Assembly (NCBI GenBank): GCA_038534195.1
Contig: JBCAXE010000016.1
Span: forward strand, 1 to 64,000
DNA length: 64,000 nt
Source of the DNA: JAJFFW01 sp038534195
GTDB taxonomy: Bacteria; Pseudomonadota; Alphaproteobacteria; Caulobacterales; Parvularculaceae
Reading direction: 5' to 3'
Position numbers and translations under genes: made by a program. Position 1 is the stretch's first letter. Each line of letters begins with the position of its first letter. This document shows, piece by piece, positions 1 to 7,008 of the stretch. The notes below the pieces were generated by a model. That model worked only from the letters and a program-made list of their open reading frames with translations, searched no databases and was not told the origin of the DNA.

Positions 1-243
1 GAAGACAAACTGGTCGTCGCCCGGGCGCGGAAAGTGGAACGCTTCCTGTCGCAGCCGTTCGACGTGGCCGAGGTCTTCACCGGTTCGCCGGGCGTTCAGG
101 TGCCGTTGGAAGATACGATCAAGGGCTTCAAAGGCCTTGTCGCTGGCGACTACGACCACCTGCCGGAAGCGGCCTTCTACATGGTCGGTAATATGGACGA
201 AGCGCTGGAGAAAGCCGGCAAACTTGCGGCGGAAGCGGCTTAG
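1..243 (+). CDS. atpD: F1Fo ATP synthase subunit beta, C-terminal end (partial)
   Basis: The window opens inside this gene, and frame 1 is open from the first base to a TAG stop. About 80 residues remain, with the typical beta-subunit C-terminal region (RKVERFLSQPF, then EVFTGSPG, then AFYMVGN). This is the helical domain at the base of the catalytic beta subunit of the cytoplasmic F1 sector. The catalytic P-loop lies upstream, outside the window. atpC follows 21 nt downstream, the usual end of the atpHAGDC operon. The identification rests on the conserved C-terminal motifs and on the neighbour. Confidence 0.97.
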   Translation, partial: EDKLVVARARKVERFLSQPFDVAEVFTGSPGVQVPLEDTIKGFKGLVAGDYDHLPEAAFYMVGNMDEALEKAGKLAAEAA

Positions 244-264
244 ATAAAGAGGCGGGAGCAGCCC

Positions 265-663
265 ATGGCTGATAAACTGCAATTTGATCTCGTCTCGCCG
301 GAGCGCGCAATCGCCTCGCTTCAGGTGGACCTCGTGGAAGCGCCGGGCGTTGAGGGCGAGTTCGGCGTGATGGCGGACCATGCGCCGTTTATGACTGTGC
401 TCGCGCCGGGCGTTGTGAAGTACACGGACGGCGGCTCCCAAACCCGGATCTTCGTCCGCGGCGGCTTCGCTGAAGTGACGCCGGCGGGGCTGACAATCCT
501 CGCCGAAGAAGCGATCCCCGTCGCCGAATTCGACCGTGACGACATCGCAAGGCGGATCAAAAATTGCGAGGAAGACCTCGCCGACGCCGACACTCTGCCG
601 GAGACCCGCCTTCACGCGCAAGCGGAATTACAGCACCTGAAGGAAATTCAGGCGGCGCTGTAG
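265..663 (+). CDS. atpC: F1Fo ATP synthase subunit epsilon
   Basis: This 132-residue protein has the length and order of features of the epsilon subunit: an N-terminal beta-sandwich (LQFDLVSPERAI, then GVEGEFGVMADHAPFMT, then VRGGFAEV) and a C-terminal helical hairpin from about residue 85. Epsilon sits on the central stalk, couples gamma rotation to catalysis, and through its C-terminal helices can inhibit ATP hydrolysis. A GAGGCGGGAG ribosome-binding sequence precedes the ATG. It is co-transcribed with atpD and is the last gene of the operon. I could not identify a convincing terminator directly downstream. Confidence 0.97.
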   Translation: MADKLQFDLVSPERAIASLQVDLVEAPGVEGEFGVMADHAPFMTVLAPGVVKYTDGGSQTRIFVRGGFAEVTPAGLTILAEEAIPVAEFDRDDIARRIKNCEEDLADADTLPETRLHAQAELQHLKEIQAAL

Positions 664-754
664 CGGCTTTTTTGCACTGTTGAGCTGAAGTCGGTTGTAC
701 GTTCTTGCCGACGCTGATACTTTCAAGAATAGGGAAAGTATTGGTGGGGCTCTA

Positions 755-1144
755 ATGAAAAGATTATTGAAGACGGGCGCATGTGCGCTCGCAATATATT
801 GCGGCGCGTTCTCGGCGAATGCGTTCGCCAATGACATCAGCTTTTATGGCGGACGCGACCTGAGCGATCCCGGCGCGACGACACTCTCGATTAGCGGCGG
901 CTATGACATTCGACCGCGTCTGGGAATAGAGTTGCGCGCCGATCTTGCATACTCGTTCGGCGGGACGGATGGGACGATTCCTTTTTTCGACGGAATGGGA
1001 AATCAGAACACAACCAGCATTGAAATCGATCGAAACGTTATTAGCCTGCTCATTGGTCCGGGCTGGCGAAGCGGTGAGCGGTTCGGTGCGGTTGAAATTG
1101 GGATCGCCGGTCAGGTTGGCGTCGGCTTTGGTTTCCACTTTTAG
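755..1144 (+). CDS. Small exported beta-rich protein, possible truncated outer-membrane barrel
   Basis: I do not recognise a family. The frame is open from 695, but the ATG at 755 follows a GGTGGGG ribosome-binding sequence and begins a clear signal peptide (basic MKRLLK, hydrophobic core, cleavage near ANAFA-ND), so I chose it. The mature part is only about 105 residues, with alternating hydrophobic and polar residues, many Gly, and a terminal Phe (GFGFHF), as in outer-membrane beta barrels. That is short for a full barrel: room for four to six strands. Its stop overlaps the stop of convergent rppH by 3 nt. It could be a remnant of a larger porin-like gene or a small periplasmic beta protein. 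Confidence 0.6.
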   Translation: MKRLLKTGACALAIYCGAFSANAFANDISFYGGRDLSDPGATTLSISGGYDIRPRLGIELRADLAYSFGGTDGTIPFFDGMGNQNTTSIEIDRNVISLLIGPGWRSGERFGAVEIGIAGQVGVGFGFHF

Positions 1145-1692
1145 GGCGCTTTGGGTCGCTTCTTTTTCGCCTGTTTGCCGCTGACGCTATCTCGCCGCAA
1201 ATAATCGCGTAACGGCGTCAACGCTGCAACGAGCTCCTCATAGACGTGGCGTTTGAAAGGTACGATCAGGCCGGGCGCTTCCTCTAGTTCGCCCCAGCGC
1301 CAATCGTCGAACTCCTGATAGTCGTCCGCTTCAAGATCGATTTCGCTGTCCTCGCCCTCGAACCGCATGACCGCCCATTTTTGGCGTTGGCCTTTCCAGT
1401 TCTTCTTCTTGTAGCCAGGCGGGAAATCGTAAGGGAGCCAGCCGGGCGTGACCGCAAGCAGCCGCGCCGAGGTCACGCCGGTTTCTTCCTGCAATTCGCG
1501 AAAGGCGGCCGCCTCAATGTCTTCGCCTTTGTCGACGCCTCCCTGCGGCATTTGCCAGCGCCAGCCGTCCGGACCTTCACCAAGGTCAGAAAAACCGCCG
1601 ACGCGCCGTCCGAGCCAGATCTGTGCCCGCCGATTAAACAGCATCACGCCCACATTCGGACGATAAGCTTTGAGGATGTCGTCAACTGTCAT
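1141..1692 (-). CDS. rppH: RNA pyrophosphohydrolase (Nudix), RppH/NudH
   Basis: This Nudix hydrolase removes pyrophosphate from the 5' end of triphosphorylated mRNA and so triggers RNase E decay. The Nudix box is complete: Gly51, Glu57, then REL(Q)EETG at residues 65-72. The start (YRPNVGVMLFN), the WQMPQGGVDKGE segment and the late FKRHVYEELV segment are typical of RppH rather than of ADP-ribose or MutT hydrolases. At 183 residues it is slightly longer than usual (about 160) because of a basic C-terminal tail (KQAKKKRPK), which may bind RNA. It lies last in the run with the yibQ-like gene and ctpA, 33 nt after the former, a common alphaproteobacterial arrangement. Confidence 0.93.
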   Translation of the reverse strand: MTVDDILKAYRPNVGVMLFNRRAQIWLGRRVGGFSDLGEGPDGWRWQMPQGGVDKGEDIEAAAFRELQEETGVTSARLLAVTPGWLPYDFPPGYKKKNWKGQRQKWAVMRFEGEDSEIDLEADDYQEFDDWRWGELEEAPGLIVPFKRHVYEELVAALTPLRDYLRRDSVSGKQAKKKRPKAP

Positions 1693-1725
1693 CGCTGGCG
1701 CCGCCTTCGAACCGCAATGGCTAAT

Positions 1726-3021
1726 CTAGAAGGCCGGCCCTCGCGCATGCAAGACGGTGGACGCCGGCGCCATTGCAATATCGCGGTTCGCTAATTCGCG
1801 GCTCCAGGCGGCGATCTCTGAGATCGCCACATCGTTCGCGAACGTTTTGCCGAGGGCGTCGCCGTCGCGTAATGCGATCTTTTCGAGGGCGGATAGATCC
1901 CGTTTCACAGCGCCTGCATCGGTTCCTGACTGGCCCGGCGTGATCATCCGATTGACGATTGTCCAATCGCCCGCGGCGCCCGCGCGTCTTATGGCGCCGG
2001 TGTCGTCAATATAAGCGACGCCCGCCTCGCGCAGCCGGTCGAGAACCGGTTTGATGGATGAGGGATTGGCGGAGAATTTGCCGCCCAGATAATTGGTCGC
2101 CGCGAAATATCCCTGGAAGCGCGATAAAATCCAGTCGAGCCGTTCAAGGTTCTCCGCTGCCGTACGGTTCGTCAAAAGCGCTGCCGGGCCAAGCGCGCTT
2201 GGCGCACCCGTATGCGCCTCCATCGGTAATTCGATTGCGATCTCGTGTCCGTTTTTGCGCGCTCGCTCGGTCCAATAGTCGAGATTTTTGGCATAGGGCG
2301 CAAAGGCGAGGGTGACGCTCGCCGGCAGCTCTTCGATCGCACGTTCGGTCAACGCCTTGTTGAGGCCGAGCCCACCCACAACAATCGCGATGCGCGGCTT
2401 GTTCTTGGGACCGTTATAGGGCTTCGCGTAGGCTTTCGACGGCCGTCGTCCGTTCGACGCAATCTTTGGAACAAATCCGTGCGTGGTTTTTCTCAATAGT
2501 TCTGCAACCGGTTCGGCGATGACTGCGCCCGGATCACCCGGCGAGAACGGGGCCGGCGTTGCGAGCGCCAGTTTTTGTGCAGGACCGCGCGCCGGCGCGC
2601 CGTCGATTGTGATGACGACTTCGTCCGAATAGATTTCATCCTGATAAGGATCGTTCGTAATTTCATCTGGCGCCGTGCTGACAATGGTCGGTAGGTTGGC
2701 GTAGACATCTTCCGCGTCAAAGGTGTCCTCATCCGGCGGGGTTTCATTAACAACTGGCGGCGTCAATGGCCCGCCGGATGCAAGCGTGACGCCCGTCGCG
2801 CCGCGAAGTGATGGCCTTTGTTCCCTCTGCGCCAGGTCCAGACCAACCATCGTCTGTACGTCATCATCAAGCGCCAGCTCAATTTTTTCCTGCTTGGAAA
2901 AGCTGCCGCTGATCAGCGCGTATCCGCCAAGCGCCAGACCGGCGCAGCCGAATATCGACCAGGCGAGCGTCAGCCTGCTGAAGACTGGTCGGCGCATTCG
3001 TCGTTTGCGGGGCATGCTCAT
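1726..3021 (-). CDS. Divergent polysaccharide deacetylase family protein (YibQ/DUF610)
   Basis: This 431-residue protein has a membrane anchor near residues 18-38, an acidic and proline-rich periplasmic linker to about 205, and a C-terminal divergent polysaccharide deacetylase domain from about 208 to 430. The domain start (RIAIVVGGLGLN, then LPASVTLAFAPYAKNL, then GHEIAIELPME) matches the YibQ family. The family has the NodB-like barrel fold and is usually found beside envC and ctpA in Proteobacteria, but its substrate is not established. Here it sits between ctpA and rppH on the same strand. A role in peptidoglycan or surface-glycan remodelling is inferred from fold and context only. Confidence 0.88.
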   Translation of the reverse strand: MSMPRKRRMRRPVFSRLTLAWSIFGCAGLALGGYALISGSFSKQEKIELALDDDVQTMVGLDLAQREQRPSLRGATGVTLASGGPLTPPVVNETPPDEDTFDAEDVYANLPTIVSTAPDEITNDPYQDEIYSDEVVITIDGAPARGPAQKLALATPAPFSPGDPGAVIAEPVAELLRKTTHGFVPKIASNGRRPSKAYAKPYNGPKNKPRIAIVVGGLGLNKALTERAIEELPASVTLAFAPYAKNLDYWTERARKNGHEIAIELPMEAHTGAPSALGPAALLTNRTAAENLERLDWILSRFQGYFAATNYLGGKFSANPSSIKPVLDRLREAGVAYIDDTGAIRRAGAAGDWTIVNRMITPGQSGTDAGAVKRDLSALEKIALRDGDALGKTFANDVAISEIAAWSRELANRDIAMAPASTVLHARGPAF

Positions 3022-3130
3022 AGGGCGTCAGAAATTAGTGCGCGGCTCAACTTAAATTTCTCGGAAGAATAATCCCTATAGGGTTAATGGACTGGTAACG
3101 GTCTGGCCGCGCCAAACAATTTAAGAAATA

Positions 3131-3157
3131 AAAAACCGCCTGGCGGACCAGGCGGTT
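3131..3157 (-). terminator. Rho-independent terminator after ctpA
   Basis: On the minus strand a 10-bp perfect stem (AACCGCCTGG / CCAGGCGGTT) closes a 4-nt loop and is followed at once by a T-rich tract (TTTTTTATTTC). It lies about 50 nt beyond the ctpA stop. It should separate the envC/ctpA transcript from the yibQ-like/rppH pair, which would then need its own promoter within 3022-3130. Confidence 0.85.
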
Positions 3158-3206
3158 CTTCGATGGTTAATGTAAAGTTAGCGATTACGCCATCGTCAGC
3201 GCGCGG

Positions 3207-4640
3207 CTATTGCTGGCGCGCGGCGCCGGCGTCGGCCAGCGCGCGGCTGTAGGCGGTGGTGTCGGCGAGAATTTCAAGCGCGCGCTCAAGCTGACAGTCC
3301 TTAAACGTCTTGCCGTCTTCTTCGTACCCGCACTGAACCGGTTCGACGACCGCCTCTGCAGGGTCAGCGTCCGCTTCCGCTTCTGCTTTCTCTTCTTCTT
3401 TCTTAACGTCGAGCGCGCCGTCGAGGTCTTTTTCGCTTGGGCGTTTGCCGAGTTCTTCCTGACCCGGATAAAGCACCGGCATCAGGATGTCAGGCTCGAT
3501 ACCTTCGGCCTGAATGGAGCGGCCTGAGGGCGTGAAATAGCGCGCCGTAGTGAGGCGCAATGCGCCCTGGAGACCGTTCTGCAATGGGATAACCGTCTGT
3601 ACGCTGCCCTTACCGAAAGATTTAGTGCCGAGCACCAGCGCCCGGTTGCGGTCCTGCAGGGCGCCAGCCACAATTTCCGACGCTGAGGCCGAACCGCCAT
3701 TGATCAGAACAATGATCGGGCGTCCTTCGGTGATGTCGCCTGCAGTGCCCATTTCGCGCAACGTATCTTTCGCGCGCCGTCCACGCGTGGAGACAATTTC
3801 GCCGCCGCTCAGGAAGAGATCGGAAACGTTCACCGCCTGATCAAGGAGTCCGCCCGGATTGGAACGAAGATCGACAATATACCCTTTGGGGCCGCCGGCG
3901 ATTTCTTTATCCAGTTTTTTGATGGCCTTTTTCAGATCGCGGCCCGTTGGCTCGCTAAAAGTCCGAATGCGGAGGTATCCGAAATCGCCTTCGGCTCTCG
4001 CAACGACCGGTTTCGTCTCAATCTTGTCACGGACGATCGTCAATTCGAACGGTTCGCTGTCTCGATCGCGCAAAACCTTGATATCGACCTTGCTGCCTTT
4101 CGGGCCCTTTAATTCCAGGATCGCTTCGTCAAGTGTCTTGCCGAGAACGTCCTCGCCGTCGATTGCGACGATTAGATCATTGGTTTGCAGGCCGGCGCGA
4201 TCGGCCGGCGTTTCTTCAATCGGCGCGACAATTTTTACAAAACCCTGGTCGGGGCCTTCATTGTCCATGACGACCTGGATGCCGAGCCCAGTGAAACTGC
4301 CGCGGGTCTGTTCCTGCATGCGCGTGTAATCGCTGGCCGCGAGGTAATTCGAATGGGGGTCCAGCTCCGACAGCATGCCGTCGATGGCGCCCTTGATCAG
4401 TTTTTCGTCTTCAGGTTCGCTCACATAGTTTTCGTGCACCTGCTCAAAAACCTCGCCGAAGAGGTCGAGCTGGCGGAACGTGTCAGCGGAAATTGACGGT
4501 CTGGCGAACCCTGCGCTCAAGAGCGCCGCTGAGAACACCGCGCCGCCGGCTGCGGCGGCGAGCATAGCGCCCGGCGAGGTGCGCCAAGCGCTCGGTCTTT
4601 TCGTCAGATTTGAGGGGGTCGCTGCAAACTTTTTCTTCAT
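3207..4640 (-). CDS. ctpA: C-terminal processing peptidase, S41 family
   Basis: This periplasmic serine protease is anchored by an N-terminal hydrophobic segment (about residues 25-47). Order of domains: N-terminal helical region, PDZ domain (about 110-200, GLGIQVV), and the S41 catalytic core. The Ser-Lys dyad is visible as Ser319 in GGSASASEI and Lys344 in SFGKGSVQ, 25 residues apart as usual for CtpA/Prc. A charged low-complexity stretch (EEEKAEAEADADP) precedes the C-terminal Cys pair. I chose the ATG at 4640 because AAGG lies at good spacing; a GTG lies 9 nt upstream. It is 33 nt after the EnvC-like gene, so this protease may tune murein hydrolase factors encoded next to it. Confidence 0.95.
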   Translation of the reverse strand: MKKKFAATPSNLTKRPSAWRTSPGAMLAAAAGGAVFSAALLSAGFARPSISADTFRQLDLFGEVFEQVHENYVSEPEDEKLIKGAIDGMLSELDPHSNYLAASDYTRMQEQTRGSFTGLGIQVVMDNEGPDQGFVKIVAPIEETPADRAGLQTNDLIVAIDGEDVLGKTLDEAILELKGPKGSKVDIKVLRDRDSEPFELTIVRDKIETKPVVARAEGDFGYLRIRTFSEPTGRDLKKAIKKLDKEIAGGPKGYIVDLRSNPGGLLDQAVNVSDLFLSGGEIVSTRGRRAKDTLREMGTAGDITEGRPIIVLINGGSASASEIVAGALQDRNRALVLGTKSFGKGSVQTVIPLQNGLQGALRLTTARYFTPSGRSIQAEGIEPDILMPVLYPGQEELGKRPSEKDLDGALDVKKEEEKAEAEADADPAEAVVEPVQCGYEEDGKTFKDCQLERALEILADTTAYSRALADAGAARQQ

Positions 4641-4673
4641 ATGATACACCTTGGAAAAGCCTTCCGAGCCTGA

Positions 4674-5906
4674 TCAGAAGGCTGCATCTTCCTTACTTTT
4701 ACCCGATAGCCACAATGAGGGGTTAACAGGCTCCCCATTTTTGCGGATTTCGAGATCCAACCGGGCGTTGTCGCCTTTCATTGTTCCAAGAGGCTCGCCA
4801 GCGGCGACCTCCTGTCCCTCTTCAACAAGGAACGCGCCAACACCCATAAAGAGTATATGGTAGCCTTGGCCTACGTCCAGTACGATGAGATTGCCGATTG
4901 GGGCCCAGGACCGAGCAAATGCGACGTCCGCCTCAAACGGCGCGGTCACAATCGCATTATCTGAGGTGATGTAGCGCAGGCCGTCAAAACGGCCGCCTTC
5001 CGGCCGGGTTTTGCGAAATTCCCCCGCGAGACGCCCCGTAACCGGCGGTTTGAGGGCCCCCTGGGCGTCGGAAAATAGTTTCGAAGGCGAAAACGGCACG
5101 GCATTTCGGTTGGGTTTGCGTGACGGTGGGCTCGCGGCCGGTCCCGGCGTGCGCCGCTCGGGCGGCGGCGGTTTGAGGCGCGGCGTGATCGAGCGCGCAA
5201 ACCGCTCAAGGCGTTGCAAAATGCCGCGTAGCGAGGTGGCGCGTGCGGCAAGGGCGGCTGTTTCGCGTTGGGCCGCGGCGGCCAGGCTTGTAGCGACATC
5301 TCGCTCGTTCTGCTTCTTCGCAACAAGTTCCGACAGCACGTCGCGCCGGGCGGCGATTTCCTCATTGGTGCGCTGAAAGGCTGCCCGCTCATCGTCTAGG
5401 TCGCTGCGCACCGCCGTGAGCTTTGCGATGGACTCCCTTAGCTTGGCGGCTTTGGCCTCAAGCGCCGGCGCGGCGTCCGAAAGCAACATGGCGATGCGCG
5501 CCGCTTTATTGGCGTCATCCGGCGAGACGAGAATGGCCGGCGGCTTTGAGCGCTCGAGTGATTGCAACGCGGCCAATACGTCGCCGAGATTCTCTTGTTC
5601 GCCGGTGAGCGCTTCAGCAAGGTTCGCTTCTTCCGTTTCGAGCCGTCCGATTTCAGTATTGATTTCCTGGATGCGCTGCTCGGCCTCGCGCAATGAATTC
5701 GCCGTCTCGATCATCCGATAGCGCAGCTCAGAAAGCTCCTTTTCCCGGGCGGAGGCTTCGTTCTTGAGACGAGATTCTTCCGCTGCGCGCTCGACCAACT
5801 CTTTTTCGATTAATTTCAGATCAGCGTCATCGCCCGCCTGTTGACCGTGCGCCGCCGTCGCGGCGAGGCTGAGCCATAGGGGCATGAGGATTATTCGGTT
5901 CAACAT
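4674..5906 (-). CDS. EnvC-like murein hydrolase activator, degenerate LytM domain
   Basis: This 410-residue exported protein has a signal peptide (residues 1-21), a long charged coiled coil (about 25-240), a Pro/Arg-rich linker, and a C-terminal LytM/M23 domain (about 300-400). EnvC proteins activate amidases that split septal peptidoglycan. The zinc ligands of active LytM enzymes are absent: where HxGxDI is expected there is TAPFEADV, and the terminal HxH is replaced by ARLDLEIRK. It therefore probably acts as an activator and not as an endopeptidase. It starts directly after the rlmH stop and runs into ctpA, so it belongs to the rsfS-rlmH-envC-ctpA unit. Confidence 0.88.
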   Translation of the reverse strand: MLNRIILMPLWLSLAATAAHGQQAGDDADLKLIEKELVERAAEESRLKNEASAREKELSELRYRMIETANSLREAEQRIQEINTEIGRLETEEANLAEALTGEQENLGDVLAALQSLERSKPPAILVSPDDANKAARIAMLLSDAAPALEAKAAKLRESIAKLTAVRSDLDDERAAFQRTNEEIAARRDVLSELVAKKQNERDVATSLAAAAQRETAALAARATSLRGILQRLERFARSITPRLKPPPPERRTPGPAASPPSRKPNRNAVPFSPSKLFSDAQGALKPPVTGRLAGEFRKTRPEGGRFDGLRYITSDNAIVTAPFEADVAFARSWAPIGNLIVLDVGQGYHILFMGVGAFLVEEGQEVAAGEPLGTMKGDNARLDLEIRKNGEPVNPSLWLSGKSKEDAAF

Positions 5907-6389
5907 TCAGGCGCGATGATAAGGGTGACCGGTCGAAATCGTTATGGCGCGGTAGATTTGTTCACACAACATCACTCTTGCAAGGGCGTGCGGCCAGGTG
6001 GCTTTGCCTAAACTGAGCAGGAAATCGGCTTGGTTGCGGGTTTTGTCAGCGTGCCCGTCCGCGCCGCCAATCAGGAAGGCGGCGTCGCCGACGCCGTCGT
6101 CGCGCCATTGCGACAGCATTTTCGCGAAGGCGGTGCTTGTTAGATTTTTGCCGCGTTCATCAAGGGCGATGCGGCGTCCGCCGTCCGGCGCCGCCGCCAG
6201 GAGGAGGTCGCTTTCGCGTTCCTGTCTCGGCAGACCCTCGAGTCCGCGCGGCGCCTCAACTTCTTTGATCGCGAATCCAGAATATCCGACGCTTCGTCCG
6301 CTGGCGGCGATCCGCCCGGCATAGTCGTTTATCAGAGTAGTTTCCGGGCCAGCGCGAAGCTTGCCCACGGCGCATACGGTCAATCGCAT
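5907..6389 (-). CDS. rlmH: 23S rRNA (pseudouridine1915-N3)-methyltransferase RlmH
   Basis: This is a 160-residue SPOUT-family methyltransferase that modifies pseudouridine 1915 of 23S rRNA in helix 69 of assembled ribosomes. The start (MRLTVCAVGKLRAGPE), the central FLIGGADGH glycine-rich SAM loop, the MLCEQIYRA segment and the C-terminal GHPYHR are diagnostic. It lies between rsfS and the EnvC-like gene with almost no spacing, the common order in Alphaproteobacteria. Confidence 0.96.
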   Translation of the reverse strand: MRLTVCAVGKLRAGPETTLINDYAGRIAASGRSVGYSGFAIKEVEAPRGLEGLPRQERESDLLLAAAPDGGRRIALDERGKNLTSTAFAKMLSQWRDDGVGDAAFLIGGADGHADKTRNQADFLLSLGKATWPHALARVMLCEQIYRAITISTGHPYHRA

Positions 6390-6411
6390 CTGGCGTTAAC
6401 GCAGGCGCGCG

Positions 6412-6822
6412 TCAGGCGTCAGCTTTCGCCGGCGCGTGCGCCGCTTCGGACCAGATGCGTTCAAGGTTATAGAACTGGCGCACCTCGGGCCGGAAGATAT
6501 GCACGATGACGTCCTCGGCGTCGATCAACACCCAGTCGCTTGCCGTCAGGCCTTCGGCCTTGGCGCGGCCGAATCCGATGTCTTTTAGGCGGCGCATGAT
6601 CTTGTCAGCGATCGCGCTCACATGACGTTGTGAACGGCCGGATGCGACGACCATCGCATCGGCGATATCGGACTTGCCGCCAAGGTCGATGGTGACGATG
6701 TCTTCGGCTTTATCGTCATCAAGTTCGGCCAGAATGTTTTCGAGAATTTCGCGTGATCGTTGCTTAGGCGTGAGCGCGTTAAAACGCTCGGCTTGGGCGT
6801 CATGATCCGCATTCGCATTCAT
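6412..6822 (-). CDS. rsfS: Ribosomal silencing factor RsfS
   Basis: RsfS binds protein uL14 on the 50S subunit and blocks subunit joining when nutrients are scarce. The family core is seen: LENILAELDDDKAEDI, then MVVASGRSQRHV, then EGLTASDWVLIDAEDVIVHIF and YNLERIW. I chose the ATG at 6822 (136 residues), which follows a purine-rich GGAAGAA. A TTG at 6870 would add 16 residues unlike the family. It lies 22 nt before rlmH and 186 nt after the nadD-egtD stop, the NAD/ribosome gene order typical of many bacteria. Confidence 0.94.
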   Translation of the reverse strand: MNANADHDAQAERFNALTPKQRSREILENILAELDDDKAEDIVTIDLGGKSDIADAMVVASGRSQRHVSAIADKIMRRLKDIGFGRAKAEGLTASDWVLIDAEDVIVHIFRPEVRQFYNLERIWSEAAHAPAKADA

Positions 6823-7008
6823 TTCTTCCGGGGCCTCGGGCGCGGCTTCTCCGCCTGAAAGGACCGTCAATGATGCTTTTTCTGCGGCTTTTGAGGTCGC
6901 CGCCGAACCAGGCTGAAGGGCCAGTTCATTCCTCCATTACAACGCGAGCACGCGCCCGCAATTCCTATGTAACCCTGTTGAAGGTCCGCTCCAAGAGTTG
7001 CAAATTTA

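Noticed and set aside
3084..3099. CtrA-like TTAA-N7-GTAAC upstream of the YibQ-like gene
   Set aside because: It has one mismatch in a key half-site, and similar one-mismatch sites occur at 3167-3181 and 17135-17149, so chance cannot be excluded in AT-rich gaps.
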